Assembly (NCBI GenBank): GCA_020848935.1
Contig: JADLHF010000083.1
Location: 1-33,171 of the forward strand
Length of the DNA stretch: 33,171 nucleotides
Source: Acetobacteraceae bacterium
Lineage (GTDB): Bacteria > Pseudomonadota > Alphaproteobacteria > Acetobacterales > Acetobacteraceae
Direction of reading: 5' to 3'
Below, in pieces: positions 7,188-14,913 of the stretch. The translations under genes and the position numbers were made by a program. The notes beneath the pieces are model-generated. The model made no database searches. It worked only from the letters and a program-made list of their open reading frames with translations, and was not told the origin of the DNA. Within the stretch, counting starts at the first letter, position 1. Every line of letters begins with the position of its first letter.

Positions 7188-7822
7188 GTCCGGTACCCAT
7201 GCTCGGCGACCTCGCCCTGGAGCACGTGACCTGGGCCGAAACCCGGCTGACCCAGCGCCTGGCCGCCGTGCCGGTGGTGGGGCTGGCCGGCGATGCGCAG
7301 CAGAACCTGGGCCGCGCCAGCCATGTGATCGGACTTGCCGGGGTGATCGTCGGAGAGGACGCGGCCGACAAGCTGAGCACCCTGCAGGAAAAGGCGGCTT
7401 CCGGCGAGGAGCTGGATTTCACCGCCGACATCACCACAGCCCTGGAGCTGGCAAAGGTGGTGGTGGTCGATGCCCGCTTCACCGCCGAGGCCGGGCGTCC
7501 CAACCGCTATGGCTTCGAACTGACCCTGCGCGAATCCCCGCCATTGCCGCCGCCGGCCGAGGCCTCGCCGTTCGGTGGGCTGGACGGGCTGGACCTTGGC
7601 TTTGACACCGACATCATGGGCGATGTGCTGGACGCTGCCGGTGCGTTGCAGGCCGCGGTGGAAGCGGCGACCGAGGCGATCCAGCAGATCGCCGCCCTGG
7701 CCGGCCTGGCCGACCTCGCGCTGGGCAATCCGCTGACGCCGATGCAGGAGGCCGCCGGCGACGTGGCCGGGGTGGCCGACCCATCGGCGGGTACGGCACT
7801 CGGCCAGGCATTGGGGAGCTGA
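7184..7822 (+). CDS. Baseplate-associated protein, gpN/DNA-circularisation-N-like
   Basis: The 212-aa protein begins with a beta-rich domain (about 1-115): L-E-H-V-T-W-A-E-T-R-L, then N-L-G-R-A-S-H-V-I-G-L-A-G-V-I-V-G, then R-P-N-R-Y-G-F-E-L-T-L-R-E. This layout (L-G-R...I-x-L-x-G-x-I-x-G-x-D...L) resembles the N-terminal domain of Mu gpN-type proteins (PF07157), which bridge tube and baseplate hub. The C-terminal half is amphipathic helix. It overlaps its upstream neighbour by ATGA and is followed two bases later by the hub gene, which is the Mu order. Family assignment is moderate. Confidence 0.5.
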   Translation: MSPVPMLGDLALEHVTWAETRLTQRLAAVPVVGLAGDAQQNLGRASHVIGLAGVIVGEDAADKLSTLQEKAASGEELDFTADITTALELAKVVVVDARFTAEAGRPNRYGFELTLRESPPLPPPAEASPFGGLDGLDLGFDTDIMGDVLDAAGALQAAVEAATEAIQQIAALAGLADLALGNPLTPMQEAAGDVAGVADPSAGTALGQALGS

Positions 7823-7824
7823 GC

Positions 7825-8832
7825 ATGCTCATTCCCGCGTTCCAGCTTCGCCTCGGCGACAGGATTTTTGGCCCTCAGGTGGCGGTCCTGGTTTTGCGTC
7901 GCGCCCGCCTGCCGGCAACCGACCGGCTGGAGGTGCATCTGCCTGCTGCGGTACCGATCTCGGCCGCCCCTGGCGATGAGGTCAGCCTGGAGCTGGATGG
8001 CGGCGAGGGCGCTGAACTGGTGTTCACCGGCCGCATCGTGCGGATCCGCCGGCGCTTGGATGCCGTCGAGGTGGTGGCGCGCGGCGGCGCCGACCTTCTG
8101 GCGCGCACGCGCCCGGTGCTGGCGCTGTCGCAGGTGACGGCCGGCGAGGCCATCCGACGGCTGGCCGACGCCGCCGGGGTCGATGTCGCCGAGGTGACGG
8201 ATGGGCCGACGCTGGCGATCTATGCCATTGACGGGCACGCGACGGCGCTGGCCGAAGTGGCGCGGATCGCCGCCTTCACCGGGGCCACCGCGTTCCTCGA
8301 CGGCGACGGCCGGCTGGTGGTGTCCGATCCCGCGATTCCGTCGCCGCCACTGGCCTTGCGCTACGGGCGTGAAATACTGGCGGCCGAAGCAACCGAGGGC
8401 GAGGACAGCGACCCAGCCCCGGTGGTGACCGGCGAAGGCGGCGACCCCGGCGGCGAGCAGGCACGCTGGATCATCGCTGACTTCAACCGCGGCAGCCCGC
8501 CCGCCGCCGATGCGCCACGGGTGGCGATGCCGGAATTGCGCACCCGCGCGGCGGTCCAGGCGGCGGCGGCGGCGATCGCCAATGCCAGCCGCGCGCGCGC
8601 CCGCGCCGTGCGACTCACCACCTTCCTGATCCCCGCGATGGCACCGGGCACGCGGCTGAGCATCGCCGACATGCCCGGCACGGTGAACCTGGCCCAGGCC
8701 ACGGTGCATCAGGTGCAGCACAGCGTGGCCGCCGACGGGATGGCGCTGACCCGGGTGTGGGGGACGGGCTTCCAGGGCCGTGGCACATCGCTGGACTCCC
8801 TGGCCGGCGCCGTTGCGGGGGCGCTGTCATGA
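7825..8832 (+). CDS. Baseplate hub protein (late control gpD / gp27-like)
   Basis: The 335-aa protein would form the hub ring that joins spike and tube. It has an N-terminal beta-barrel (P-G-D-E-V-S-L-E-L-D-G-G and V-F-T-G-R-I-V-R-I-R). Next comes a middle domain with the typical A-G-E-A-I-R-R-L-A-D-A-A-G-V segment, and a C-terminal barrel (A-P-G-T-R-L-S-I-A-D). Late-control D/gp44 hubs show the same succession and similar length. The next gene encodes the spike, the hub's direct partner. Confidence 0.7.
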   Translation: MLIPAFQLRLGDRIFGPQVAVLVLRRARLPATDRLEVHLPAAVPISAAPGDEVSLELDGGEGAELVFTGRIVRIRRRLDAVEVVARGGADLLARTRPVLALSQVTAGEAIRRLADAAGVDVAEVTDGPTLAIYAIDGHATALAEVARIAAFTGATAFLDGDGRLVVSDPAIPSPPLALRYGREILAAEATEGEDSDPAPVVTGEGGDPGGEQARWIIADFNRGSPPAADAPRVAMPELRTRAAVQAAAAAIANASRARARAVRLTTFLIPAMAPGTRLSIADMPGTVNLAQATVHQVQHSVAADGMALTRVWGTGFQGRGTSLDSLAGAVAGALS

Positions 8833-9497
8833 GCCGGGTGGCCGAAGTGCTGTCCGCCTTCGCCCGGCATGAGGCCGAGCGCCGCACCTTCTGCGAGCTC
8901 GGAGTGGTGACCAGCGTGTTCGACGACGCGGCGGGGGCGGACAGCCACACCGCCAGCGTCACGCTGAAGGATTCCGGCCTCGCGCTCGACCACTTGCCGG
9001 TGGCCGCCTGGGCGAGCGGTCTGGGCTGCCTGCCGCGCGTCGGCGATGTGGTGCTGGTGATGTTCGCGCGCGGCGCGCTCAACAGCGGGATCGTGCTGAC
9101 CACCATCTATTCCGACGCGCGCCGGCCGCCGGTGTTCGCCAAGGACGAGATCGCGCTGGTCTGGCCCGGCGCCGAAGCGGGGCGGGTGGCGCTGCGGCTG
9201 GATGGCGGCGACGAGCCCTCGGCCCGGTTGCAGGTGGCCGCCGAGGACGACGTGTCGATCGCGCTGAAGAAGGGCGAACTGCGGATCGTCGCGTCCGGCG
9301 TGGCGATCACCCTCAGCTATGGCGGCGGCAGTGACGGCGTGGTGACGCTGGAGGCTGGCGGCACCAAGGTGGAGCTGAAGCAGGATGGCGACCTCAGCAT
9401 CACCGCCGCCGGACGATTGAACCTCAAGGGTACCGAAATCCGGATGGAGGCCGACGGCCCGGTGCGGATCAACGGTGCCACGCTGGATCTGAACTGA
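8829..9497 (+). CDS. Spike protein, gpV/gp5/VgrG-type
   Basis: The 222-aa product has an OB-fold-like N-terminal domain (about 20-110), with L-P-V-A-A-W-A-S-G-L-G-C-L-P-R-V-G-D-V-V-L-V-M-F and G-I-V-L-T-T-I-Y-S. A C-terminal stretch of short alternating strands (V-T-L-E-A-G-G-T-K-V-E-L-K, D-L-S-I-T-A-A-G-R-L-N-L-K-G) fits the trimeric beta-helix spike that punctures membranes. No lysozyme domain is present, unlike T4 gp5. The ATG overlaps the hub stop as ATGA; the frame extends upstream but only antisense to the known hub sequence. Confidence 0.85.
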   Translation: MSRVAEVLSAFARHEAERRTFCELGVVTSVFDDAAGADSHTASVTLKDSGLALDHLPVAAWASGLGCLPRVGDVVLVMFARGALNSGIVLTTIYSDARRPPVFAKDEIALVWPGAEAGRVALRLDGGDEPSARLQVAAEDDVSIALKKGELRIVASGVAITLSYGGGSDGVVTLEAGGTKVELKQDGDLSITAAGRLNLKGTEIRMEADGPVRINGATLDLN

Positions 9498-9895
9498 TGG
9501 GCGCCCCCGCCGCGAAACAGGGCGACGCCGTGCTGGGTGTGGACATCCATATCGTGATGGTGCCAGCCGCCGCCCCGGTGCCGACACCCCTGCCGCATGT
9601 GTTTTCCGGCACCCTCACCGGCGGGCTGGCGGCCGCCGTGAAGATCGGCGGCATGGCCGCGGCCACCCAGGACAGCACCGCGGACAACAACCCGCCGCAT
9701 ATCCCAACCCCGCCGGGTGCCAGCTTCCAGAAGCCACCGGCCAATCGCGGCACGGTGCAGATGGGCAGCGCCACGGTGAAGATCGGCGGCAAGTCGGCCG
9801 CGCGTGCCGGCGATCCGGTATCGACCTGCAACGACCCGGCCGACCTGCCCGCGGGCAGCATCGTCGCCGCCGGCACCGTGTTCGTGGGGGGGTGA
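9497..9895 (+). CDS. PAAR-domain spike tip protein
   Basis: The 132-aa protein has G-D-A-V-L-G-V-D-I-H near the start and two glycine-rich repeats (V-K-I-G-G-M-A-A-A and V-K-I-G-G-K-S-A-A-R-A-G-D-P-V). It also has paired H/C residues and a final I-V-A-A-G-T-V-F-V-G. This fits PAAR or DUF4150 proteins, which sharpen the gpV/VgrG spike and can carry effectors. It has no C-terminal toxin extension. The start shares one base with the spike stop (TGATG). Confidence 0.75.
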   Translation: MGAPAAKQGDAVLGVDIHIVMVPAAAPVPTPLPHVFSGTLTGGLAAAVKIGGMAAATQDSTADNNPPHIPTPPGASFQKPPANRGTVQMGSATVKIGGKSAARAGDPVSTCNDPADLPAGSIVAAGTVFVGG

Positions 9896-9898
9896 GCG

Positions 9899-10354
9899 AT
9901 GGCCGCCGCACCTCGCGACATCCTGGGCCGGGACCTGATGGTGGCACCATTCCTGGCCGCCAGCACCTGGGACGCGCTGGACCTGACCCCCACGAGCAGC
10001 ATCGACCCCGCGGCCAAGGTCGATCTGCGCGTGGTGGAAGGGGTGGATGCGCTGCGCCAGGCATTGCTGCTGCGGCTGCTGACGCCACTCGGCAGCCTGT
10101 CGGATCTCGGTCACGCCGACTACGGCAGCCGGCTGCACGAGCTGGTGGGCACCGAATTCACCGACGCATCCCGCCTGCTGGCCCGCGCCTTCGTGCTCCA
10201 GGCGGTGCGCCAGGAGCGGCGGGTGGCGCAGGTGCTGGCGCTGACGGTGGACAAGCAGGAGGCGTCGCGGCCGGACAGCCTGCGGCTGAACCTGCTGGTG
10301 CGCGCGGTGGGCGCCGCGGACCCGATCGCGCTCGGGCTGGAGGTGGCGGGATGA
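9899..10354 (+). CDS. Baseplate wedge protein, gp25/gpW-like
   Basis: The 151-aa product carries the gp25-like core: D-L-R-V-V-E-G-V-D-A-L-R-Q-A-L-L-L-R-L-L-T-P, then G-S-L-x-D-L-G-H-A-D-Y-G-S-R-L-H-E-L-V-G, a helix, and two terminal strands. The P-x-G-x-L-x-x-x-x-x-Y-G-S-x-L motif is diagnostic of the family. gp25 starts sheath polymerisation from the baseplate. It lies directly before the J/gp6 gene, its partner in the wedge. Confidence 0.85.
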   Translation: MAAAPRDILGRDLMVAPFLAASTWDALDLTPTSSIDPAAKVDLRVVEGVDALRQALLLRLLTPLGSLSDLGHADYGSRLHELVGTEFTDASRLLARAFVLQAVRQERRVAQVLALTVDKQEASRPDSLRLNLLVRAVGAADPIALGLEVAG

Positions 10355-12063
10355 CGCCGCTCGATCGCACCTATCCGGACATCGTGCGTGACCTGCTGAC
10401 GGTGCTGACCGGCGGCACCGCGCGCGAGGTGATCGAGATCGGTGCCACCGTGCCGGGCAGCCTGCCGCTGACCAACCAGCCGGTGCGCCGGGTGAGCCAC
10501 CTGGAAGGCACCGTGCTGATCGGCGACCGGCCGCAACCCTACCGCTTCACCGAGCGCGATTTCGAGCTGATCGGCACCGAGCGCAATCCAGATGGGCTGA
10601 TGGCGATTCGCTTCCGGCCCAAGTCACGCCGGCCGGTGGCAGGCAGCACGCTGGTGGTCAACTACTATCCCGTGCATTTGCCGCCGACACCGCTTACCGA
10701 CATCAATGTCGGCAGCGTGGTGCGCACCGTGTTGGAAACCGCGGCGCGCGAGATTGCGGTGCAGTACGCCCAGCTCCGCCAGGTCTACGACAGCGGCTAT
10801 GTCGAGACCGCCGAGGGCGGCAGCCTGGAGAAGGTCGTCGCCCTGGTCGATGTGCGCCGGCTGGTGGCCGGCCACGCCGTGGGCCGGGTGCGATTCAGCC
10901 GCCGGGCCGGCTCGCCGGGGGAGATCACCGTGCCGATCGGCACCGCGGTCACCGACGGCAAGGGCCAGCGCTATCTCACCAGCGCCGAGGGCACCCTGCA
11001 GCCATCGCAGGGCAGCGTGGTGGTGGCGGTGCAGGGCGAGACGCCGTCCACTGAACCGGCCGGAGCGCGCACGCTGACGGTGCTCGAACGCGCGATCGCC
11101 GGCATCGACGCGGTGACCAACGAGGACGCGACGGCGCGGGCGGCCAATGACGAGACCGATGCCCAGCTGCGCCAGCGCGCCCGCCGCGCCATCCACGCCA
11201 CCGGTCGCGGCACGCTGGATGCGCTGCGCTTCGGGCTGGAGAGTCTGTCCTTCGTGCGCGCCGTCACCGCCACCGAATATCCCGACCCGCTGGTGGCCGC
11301 ACCCGGCATCGTCCGGTTGGACGTGGCGCTGAGCGACGACGGCGCCATCAACCGGCTGGCGGTGGACCGGCGGATCGAGGAGCTGCGCCCGGCCGGCATC
11401 CATGTGGAGCGGGTGTGGGCGCAGGCGGTCCAGGTCGGGCTGAACGTCACCCTGCGGCTGGCCGCCACGCTGGGCGATGCCGAGTTGGCGGCGCTGAAAT
11501 CCGAACTGGCCGACCGCATGGTGCAGGAGGTGCGCGCCCTGCCGCCCGGCGGTACGCTGCGGCGCAGCCGGCTGGTCGCCGCCGCCCTGTCGGATGCCCG
11601 GCTGGTCGATGCCACGGTAGCAATCGTGGCGGATGGCGCAGAGGTGGCGGGCGACACGCTGGCGATCCCCGCCGATCGCACCGCCACGCCGGCGACGCCA
11701 CCGGTGAGCTTCGGGGCGATCGCGCTGGAGGGCGCGGCCACCGGACCGGCCGAGCTGCCGTTCGATGCCGACCTCGCGGTGCGTCCCTTCGCCGGCACGG
11801 CGGCGGCGCTGGAGTCGCCGTTGCGTGCCAGGCTGGTGGCCTATCTGCAGGCGGTCGGCGCCGGCGGGGCGATCGGGTTCGACGCGATGGCCGCGGCGTT
11901 GCGCGACGATTCCAGCTTCGCGCTCGACCGGCAGGGCACTGTGGTGCTGCTGGATCGCGGCGCCGCCGGCTTCGAGGAGCTGCGCGACGGCGACCCCGAC
12001 CTCGTGCTGCCGGCCGGCGCACAGGCGGTGTTGCGCAACCTGGCCGTGCGGGGCGTGCCATGA
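10351..12063 (+). CDS. Baseplate wedge protein J (gp47/gp6-like)
   Basis: The 570-aa protein matches the baseplate-J architecture (PF04865). An N-terminal helical and beta region comes first, then G-S-L-E-K-V-V-A-L-V-D-V-R-R and I-T-V-P-I-G-T-A-V-T-D. Next is a helix N-D-E-T-D-A-Q-L-R-Q-R-A-R-R-A-I, followed by G-T-L-D-A-L-R-F-G-L-E-S-L. The C-terminal third includes an L-P-P-G-G-T-L-R-R-S-R-L segment. ATG 10351 overlaps the gp25 stop as ATGA; the open frame upstream is antisense or shadow sequence. J proteins form the iris ring that opens on triggering. Confidence 0.85.
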   Translation: MTPLDRTYPDIVRDLLTVLTGGTAREVIEIGATVPGSLPLTNQPVRRVSHLEGTVLIGDRPQPYRFTERDFELIGTERNPDGLMAIRFRPKSRRPVAGSTLVVNYYPVHLPPTPLTDINVGSVVRTVLETAAREIAVQYAQLRQVYDSGYVETAEGGSLEKVVALVDVRRLVAGHAVGRVRFSRRAGSPGEITVPIGTAVTDGKGQRYLTSAEGTLQPSQGSVVVAVQGETPSTEPAGARTLTVLERAIAGIDAVTNEDATARAANDETDAQLRQRARRAIHATGRGTLDALRFGLESLSFVRAVTATEYPDPLVAAPGIVRLDVALSDDGAINRLAVDRRIEELRPAGIHVERVWAQAVQVGLNVTLRLAATLGDAELAALKSELADRMVQEVRALPPGGTLRRSRLVAAALSDARLVDATVAIVADGAEVAGDTLAIPADRTATPATPPVSFGAIALEGAATGPAELPFDADLAVRPFAGTAAALESPLRARLVAYLQAVGAGGAIGFDAMAAALRDDSSFALDRQGTVVLLDRGAAGFEELRDGDPDLVLPAGAQAVLRNLAVRGVP

Positions 12064-13373
12064 GCCGCCTCGGCGCCATGCTCGAGCGGCTGCCGCCGCC
12101 GCTGCGCATCGACCCGGCGGGGGTGCTGGGCCAGGTGCTGGGCACCGCTGCCGCGCAGCTTGCTTGCGCCGACGAGGAGATGGACCGCATCCGCCGGTCG
12201 CATTTCGTCGAGATGGCCTTCGACCTCGTCGACATCGCCCGGCTTGGCGCGCTGTTCGACCTGGCGCCGGCGCCGTGGGAGCCGGCGGACCTGTTCCGTG
12301 TCCGACTGCGCGCCACCATCGCCGCACGGCTTGCCGGGGCGGTCACCCGCGATGCCATGCAGGGCGTCTTGGTGGCATTGCTGGACGGGGCGCAACAGGC
12401 ACTGGGCAGCCGCTATGCCGCGCTCACGCCGGGGGCCCGCGGCCGGGTGTTCCGCGATCCCGGCCCGACCGTGCGGCCCGGCGCGCCGGTGTTTCGCGAG
12501 TTCCCGCCGCGCCAGCGACGCGATGCCGCGCTGGTGGCCCAGGGCGGCCGGCTGCGCCCGCTCGACCATGTCGCACTGAACCATCGCGGCCTGGGGGTCG
12601 CCCCGCTGCAGGTGGTGATGCGCGGTCGGCTTGGCGGGCGCACCGCGGTGCCACTGCTGGCGCATCTGGGCAGCGGGCGGGTGGTTGTGTTCCGCGGCCT
12701 GGTGCCGGCCGGGGTGGAACTGCGGCTGGAGGCAACGGCGGATGCGCTGGTCGCCACGCTGGATGGGCGCGATGCCACCGACCGGCTGATCACCGCCGGC
12801 GGCTTCGCGCCGGGTGCGGCACTGCCGCTGCCGCCCGACGTGGTGCCGCAACCGATCCTGCTGTCGCCCGGCGCCAACGACATCTGGTTCCTGCCGCTGG
12901 CGATGTACGATGAGCGCATCCTCGACCGCGGCGCGCTCGCCATGCCCGGGCTGGAACTGCGCCATGGCCAGTTCGGCGCACCGGACGCCCCGGGCAGCAA
13001 TTTCGACGACAGCCTGTTCGAACAGGCGGCCGCGGCCAGTGTGGACCTGTTCTGGGAGGAGCGCATGCCGGCGAGCTTCCGCTTCGAGGTTCCGGCCGGG
13101 ATGGTGCGCCACAGCATCGCGGTGCCGGGAGACCGCGCGAGCCAACGCGATGCGCTATTGGCGGTGTTGGTGCAAACCATCGCGCTGCTGCGCGCCGCCG
13201 GCGTGGACGGGCGGGTGAGCCTGGCACCACTGGCCGAGACCCAGCGCCAGCGCGATCGCGGCCGGGCGGTCAATCCGTTCCTTCCGCCGGACAGCCAGCC
13301 GACCGCCGTGCGGCTGGCCGGCGTCACCGCGCTGTTCGACGCGACGGCAACCGAGGGGGCGCGTTTCGGATGA
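12060..13373 (+). CDS. Baseplate/tail protein, gpI-like position
   Basis: The 437-aa protein overlaps the J gene by ATGA, as gpI-type wedge genes do. Its N-terminal 110 residues are helical (L-P-P-P-L-R-I-D, A-D-E-E-M-D-R-I-R-R-S-H, D-I-A-R-L-G-A-L-F-D, then F-R-V-R-L-R-A-T-I-A-A-R-L-A-G). The rest is beta-rich with an A-N-D-I-W-F-L-P-L segment and an S-F-R-F-E-V-P-A-G-M strand. It is much longer than P2 gpI (about 180 aa), so it may combine a gpI-like head with a receptor-facing domain. The assignment is positional, with weak sequence support. Confidence 0.5.
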   Translation: MSRLGAMLERLPPPLRIDPAGVLGQVLGTAAAQLACADEEMDRIRRSHFVEMAFDLVDIARLGALFDLAPAPWEPADLFRVRLRATIAARLAGAVTRDAMQGVLVALLDGAQQALGSRYAALTPGARGRVFRDPGPTVRPGAPVFREFPPRQRRDAALVAQGGRLRPLDHVALNHRGLGVAPLQVVMRGRLGGRTAVPLLAHLGSGRVVVFRGLVPAGVELRLEATADALVATLDGRDATDRLITAGGFAPGAALPLPPDVVPQPILLSPGANDIWFLPLAMYDERILDRGALAMPGLELRHGQFGAPDAPGSNFDDSLFEQAAAASVDLFWEERMPASFRFEVPAGMVRHSIAVPGDRASQRDALLAVLVQTIALLRAAGVDGRVSLAPLAETQRQRDRGRAVNPFLPPDSQPTAVRLAGVTALFDATATEGARFG

Positions 13374-13936
13374 GCCAGCAACGCAGGATGCCGCATGGAA
13401 TCGGGGGGGGCGGGATCGAGGGCAGGGTCACTGTGGTGCTCCGTCCGGCCGGGGGGGGCGCGCCGCTATTGGTAAGGCACAGCCGCAACGCGGTGCTGCG
13501 CGGTGGCGGGGAATTGCTGGCCGCCCTGTTCTCCGGTGCCGCCGCGACCCCGATCAACGGCGCCATGGTCGGCATCGGCGAGGAACCGGCCAACCCGCCC
13601 TATGAGGCCGGACCGACCATCACCGATGGTGCCGGCGTGGTCCGCCTGTTGCGGCCGGTGGCGGCCATCGCGCCGGCCGACTGCACGGTGGCGACGATCG
13701 CCGACGAGTTCCGCGTGCGCGTGACGGTGCGCGCCCTGCTTCCGGCGATCAACGCCGTGGACCCCACCGATCCGGCGACCCGCGTCGAGATCACCGAGGC
13801 GTCGCTGGGCGTGCTCGACGGGCCGGGCACCGGGCTCGCGCAGATCTACAACCGGGTGGTGTTCGAGCCGGTACCGAAGACCGATGCCCATGAGCTGGCG
13901 CTCTATTTCGAGGTGGATTTCCCCTACGGCGCCTGA
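13370..13936 (+). CDS. Small tail-surface protein of unknown function
   Basis: The 188-aa product starts with a Gly-rich segment, then V-T-V-V-L-R-P and R-N-A-V-L-R-G-G-G-E-L-L-A-A-L-F-S-G. A turn M-V-G-I-G-E-E-P-A-N-P-P and several beta strands follow. N-x-V-L-x-x-G followed by L-A-A-L and a V-G-x-G-x-x-P segment recurs in small phage tail and fibre-attachment proteins. No enzyme motif is visible. It overlaps the preceding gene by ATGA and ends 20 bases before the first fibre-like gene. Confidence 0.5.
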   Translation: MSQQRRMPHGIGGGGIEGRVTVVLRPAGGGAPLLVRHSRNAVLRGGGELLAALFSGAAATPINGAMVGIGEEPANPPYEAGPTITDGAGVVRLLRPVAAIAPADCTVATIADEFRVRVTVRALLPAINAVDPTDPATRVEITEASLGVLDGPGTGLAQIYNRVVFEPVPKTDAHELALYFEVDFPYGA

Positions 13937-13956
13937 CTGCGGCGCAGGAGGCTTGG

Positions 13957-14898
13957 ATGGCGACCATGCTGAAGCTGCAACTCAACACCGCCCCCGCGGT
14001 CACGCGGGACACGACGGTCGAGATGGTGAACGCGGCGACCGGCGAACGGCGCACCGCCAAGCCTTTCCTCGACGGTACCGTTGCCGTCGCCGGCCTTGCC
14101 GCCGGCGAGTGGGAGGTGCAGGTGCGCCACCCGAATTTCCTGGCCGAGCTGTTCCGCCGCCGCATCCGCGTGTTTCCCGACCGGCCGACCTTCGTGCCGG
14201 TGCCGATCCCGTCCAACATCTTCGAGAATGCGCCGATCGCCGATACGCCCGATGCCGATCTGGGGCCGGTACAGCAGCGCATGGACACCGCGGCGGCCGG
14301 CGCCGACCACCAGGCTTCCAAGCGCGCCGGCCAAGCGATCTACGCCGATGACTGGAACGACCTGGCCGGCGTGGTCGGCGAGATCGCGCGCGGCACCAAG
14401 GACATGGCCACGCTGGTTTCGCCCATCGGGCACGACCATCCCGAGTTGGTGTCCAAGCTCGACGAACAGGCGCGCAACATCCAGCGCCTGTACGACGTGT
14501 TCGGCGAGAGCGTCGCCCAGTTGCAGCGCGAGGTGCAGATCCTCGGCCTGCAGAACCGGGTGGAAGAGGCGCTGAACGAACTGCCCGATGCCAAGCGCAC
14601 CACCTTCCGCCCGCAATTCCTGGCACTGCTGCGCGACCTGGATGGCGCGCGCGGCGAGAACCCGCAGAACTTCACCACAAGGCTGCAGCGCATCGCCGGC
14701 GATCTGGCGGAGCTGATGCGCCAGGCCTTGGTGGACGAGCCGCCGGCGGTGGCCAACAGCCCGCCGATCCTGGCGCTGAACGCCGCGGCGTTGCAGATGC
14801 AGACCATCCAGCGCGCCACCACCTATGTCGACGAACTGGCCGGGCAGAACCGGGTCAACCGGACCACCAAGATCGGCCTGCGCGCCGTGGTGGGCTGA
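13957..14898 (+). CDS. Fibre-like protein with N-terminal beta domain
   Basis: The 313-aa protein has a beta-sandwich N-terminus (about 1-90; T-V-A-V-A-G-L-A-A-G-E-W-E-V-Q-V). Next is a junction with Y-A-D-D-W-N-D-L-A-G-V-V-G-E-I-A-R and an H-D-H motif (about 125-170). A long helical C-terminus follows (Q-A-R-N-I-Q-R-L-Y, Q-L-Q-R-E-V-Q-I-L). The D-D-W-N-x-L-A...H-x-H element is shared with the next gene, suggesting paralogous attachment domains. An AGGAG at 13946-13950 supports the start. It is probably part of the fibre or collar apparatus; no receptor-binding domain is recognised. Confidence 0.55.
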   Translation: MATMLKLQLNTAPAVTRDTTVEMVNAATGERRTAKPFLDGTVAVAGLAAGEWEVQVRHPNFLAELFRRRIRVFPDRPTFVPVPIPSNIFENAPIADTPDADLGPVQQRMDTAAAGADHQASKRAGQAIYADDWNDLAGVVGEIARGTKDMATLVSPIGHDHPELVSKLDEQARNIQRLYDVFGESVAQLQREVQILGLQNRVEEALNELPDAKRTTFRPQFLALLRDLDGARGENPQNFTTRLQRIAGDLAELMRQALVDEPPAVANSPPILALNAAALQMQTIQRATTYVDELAGQNRVNRTTKIGLRAVVG

Positions 14899-14913
14899 GG
14901 AAAGGAGGCCGCG

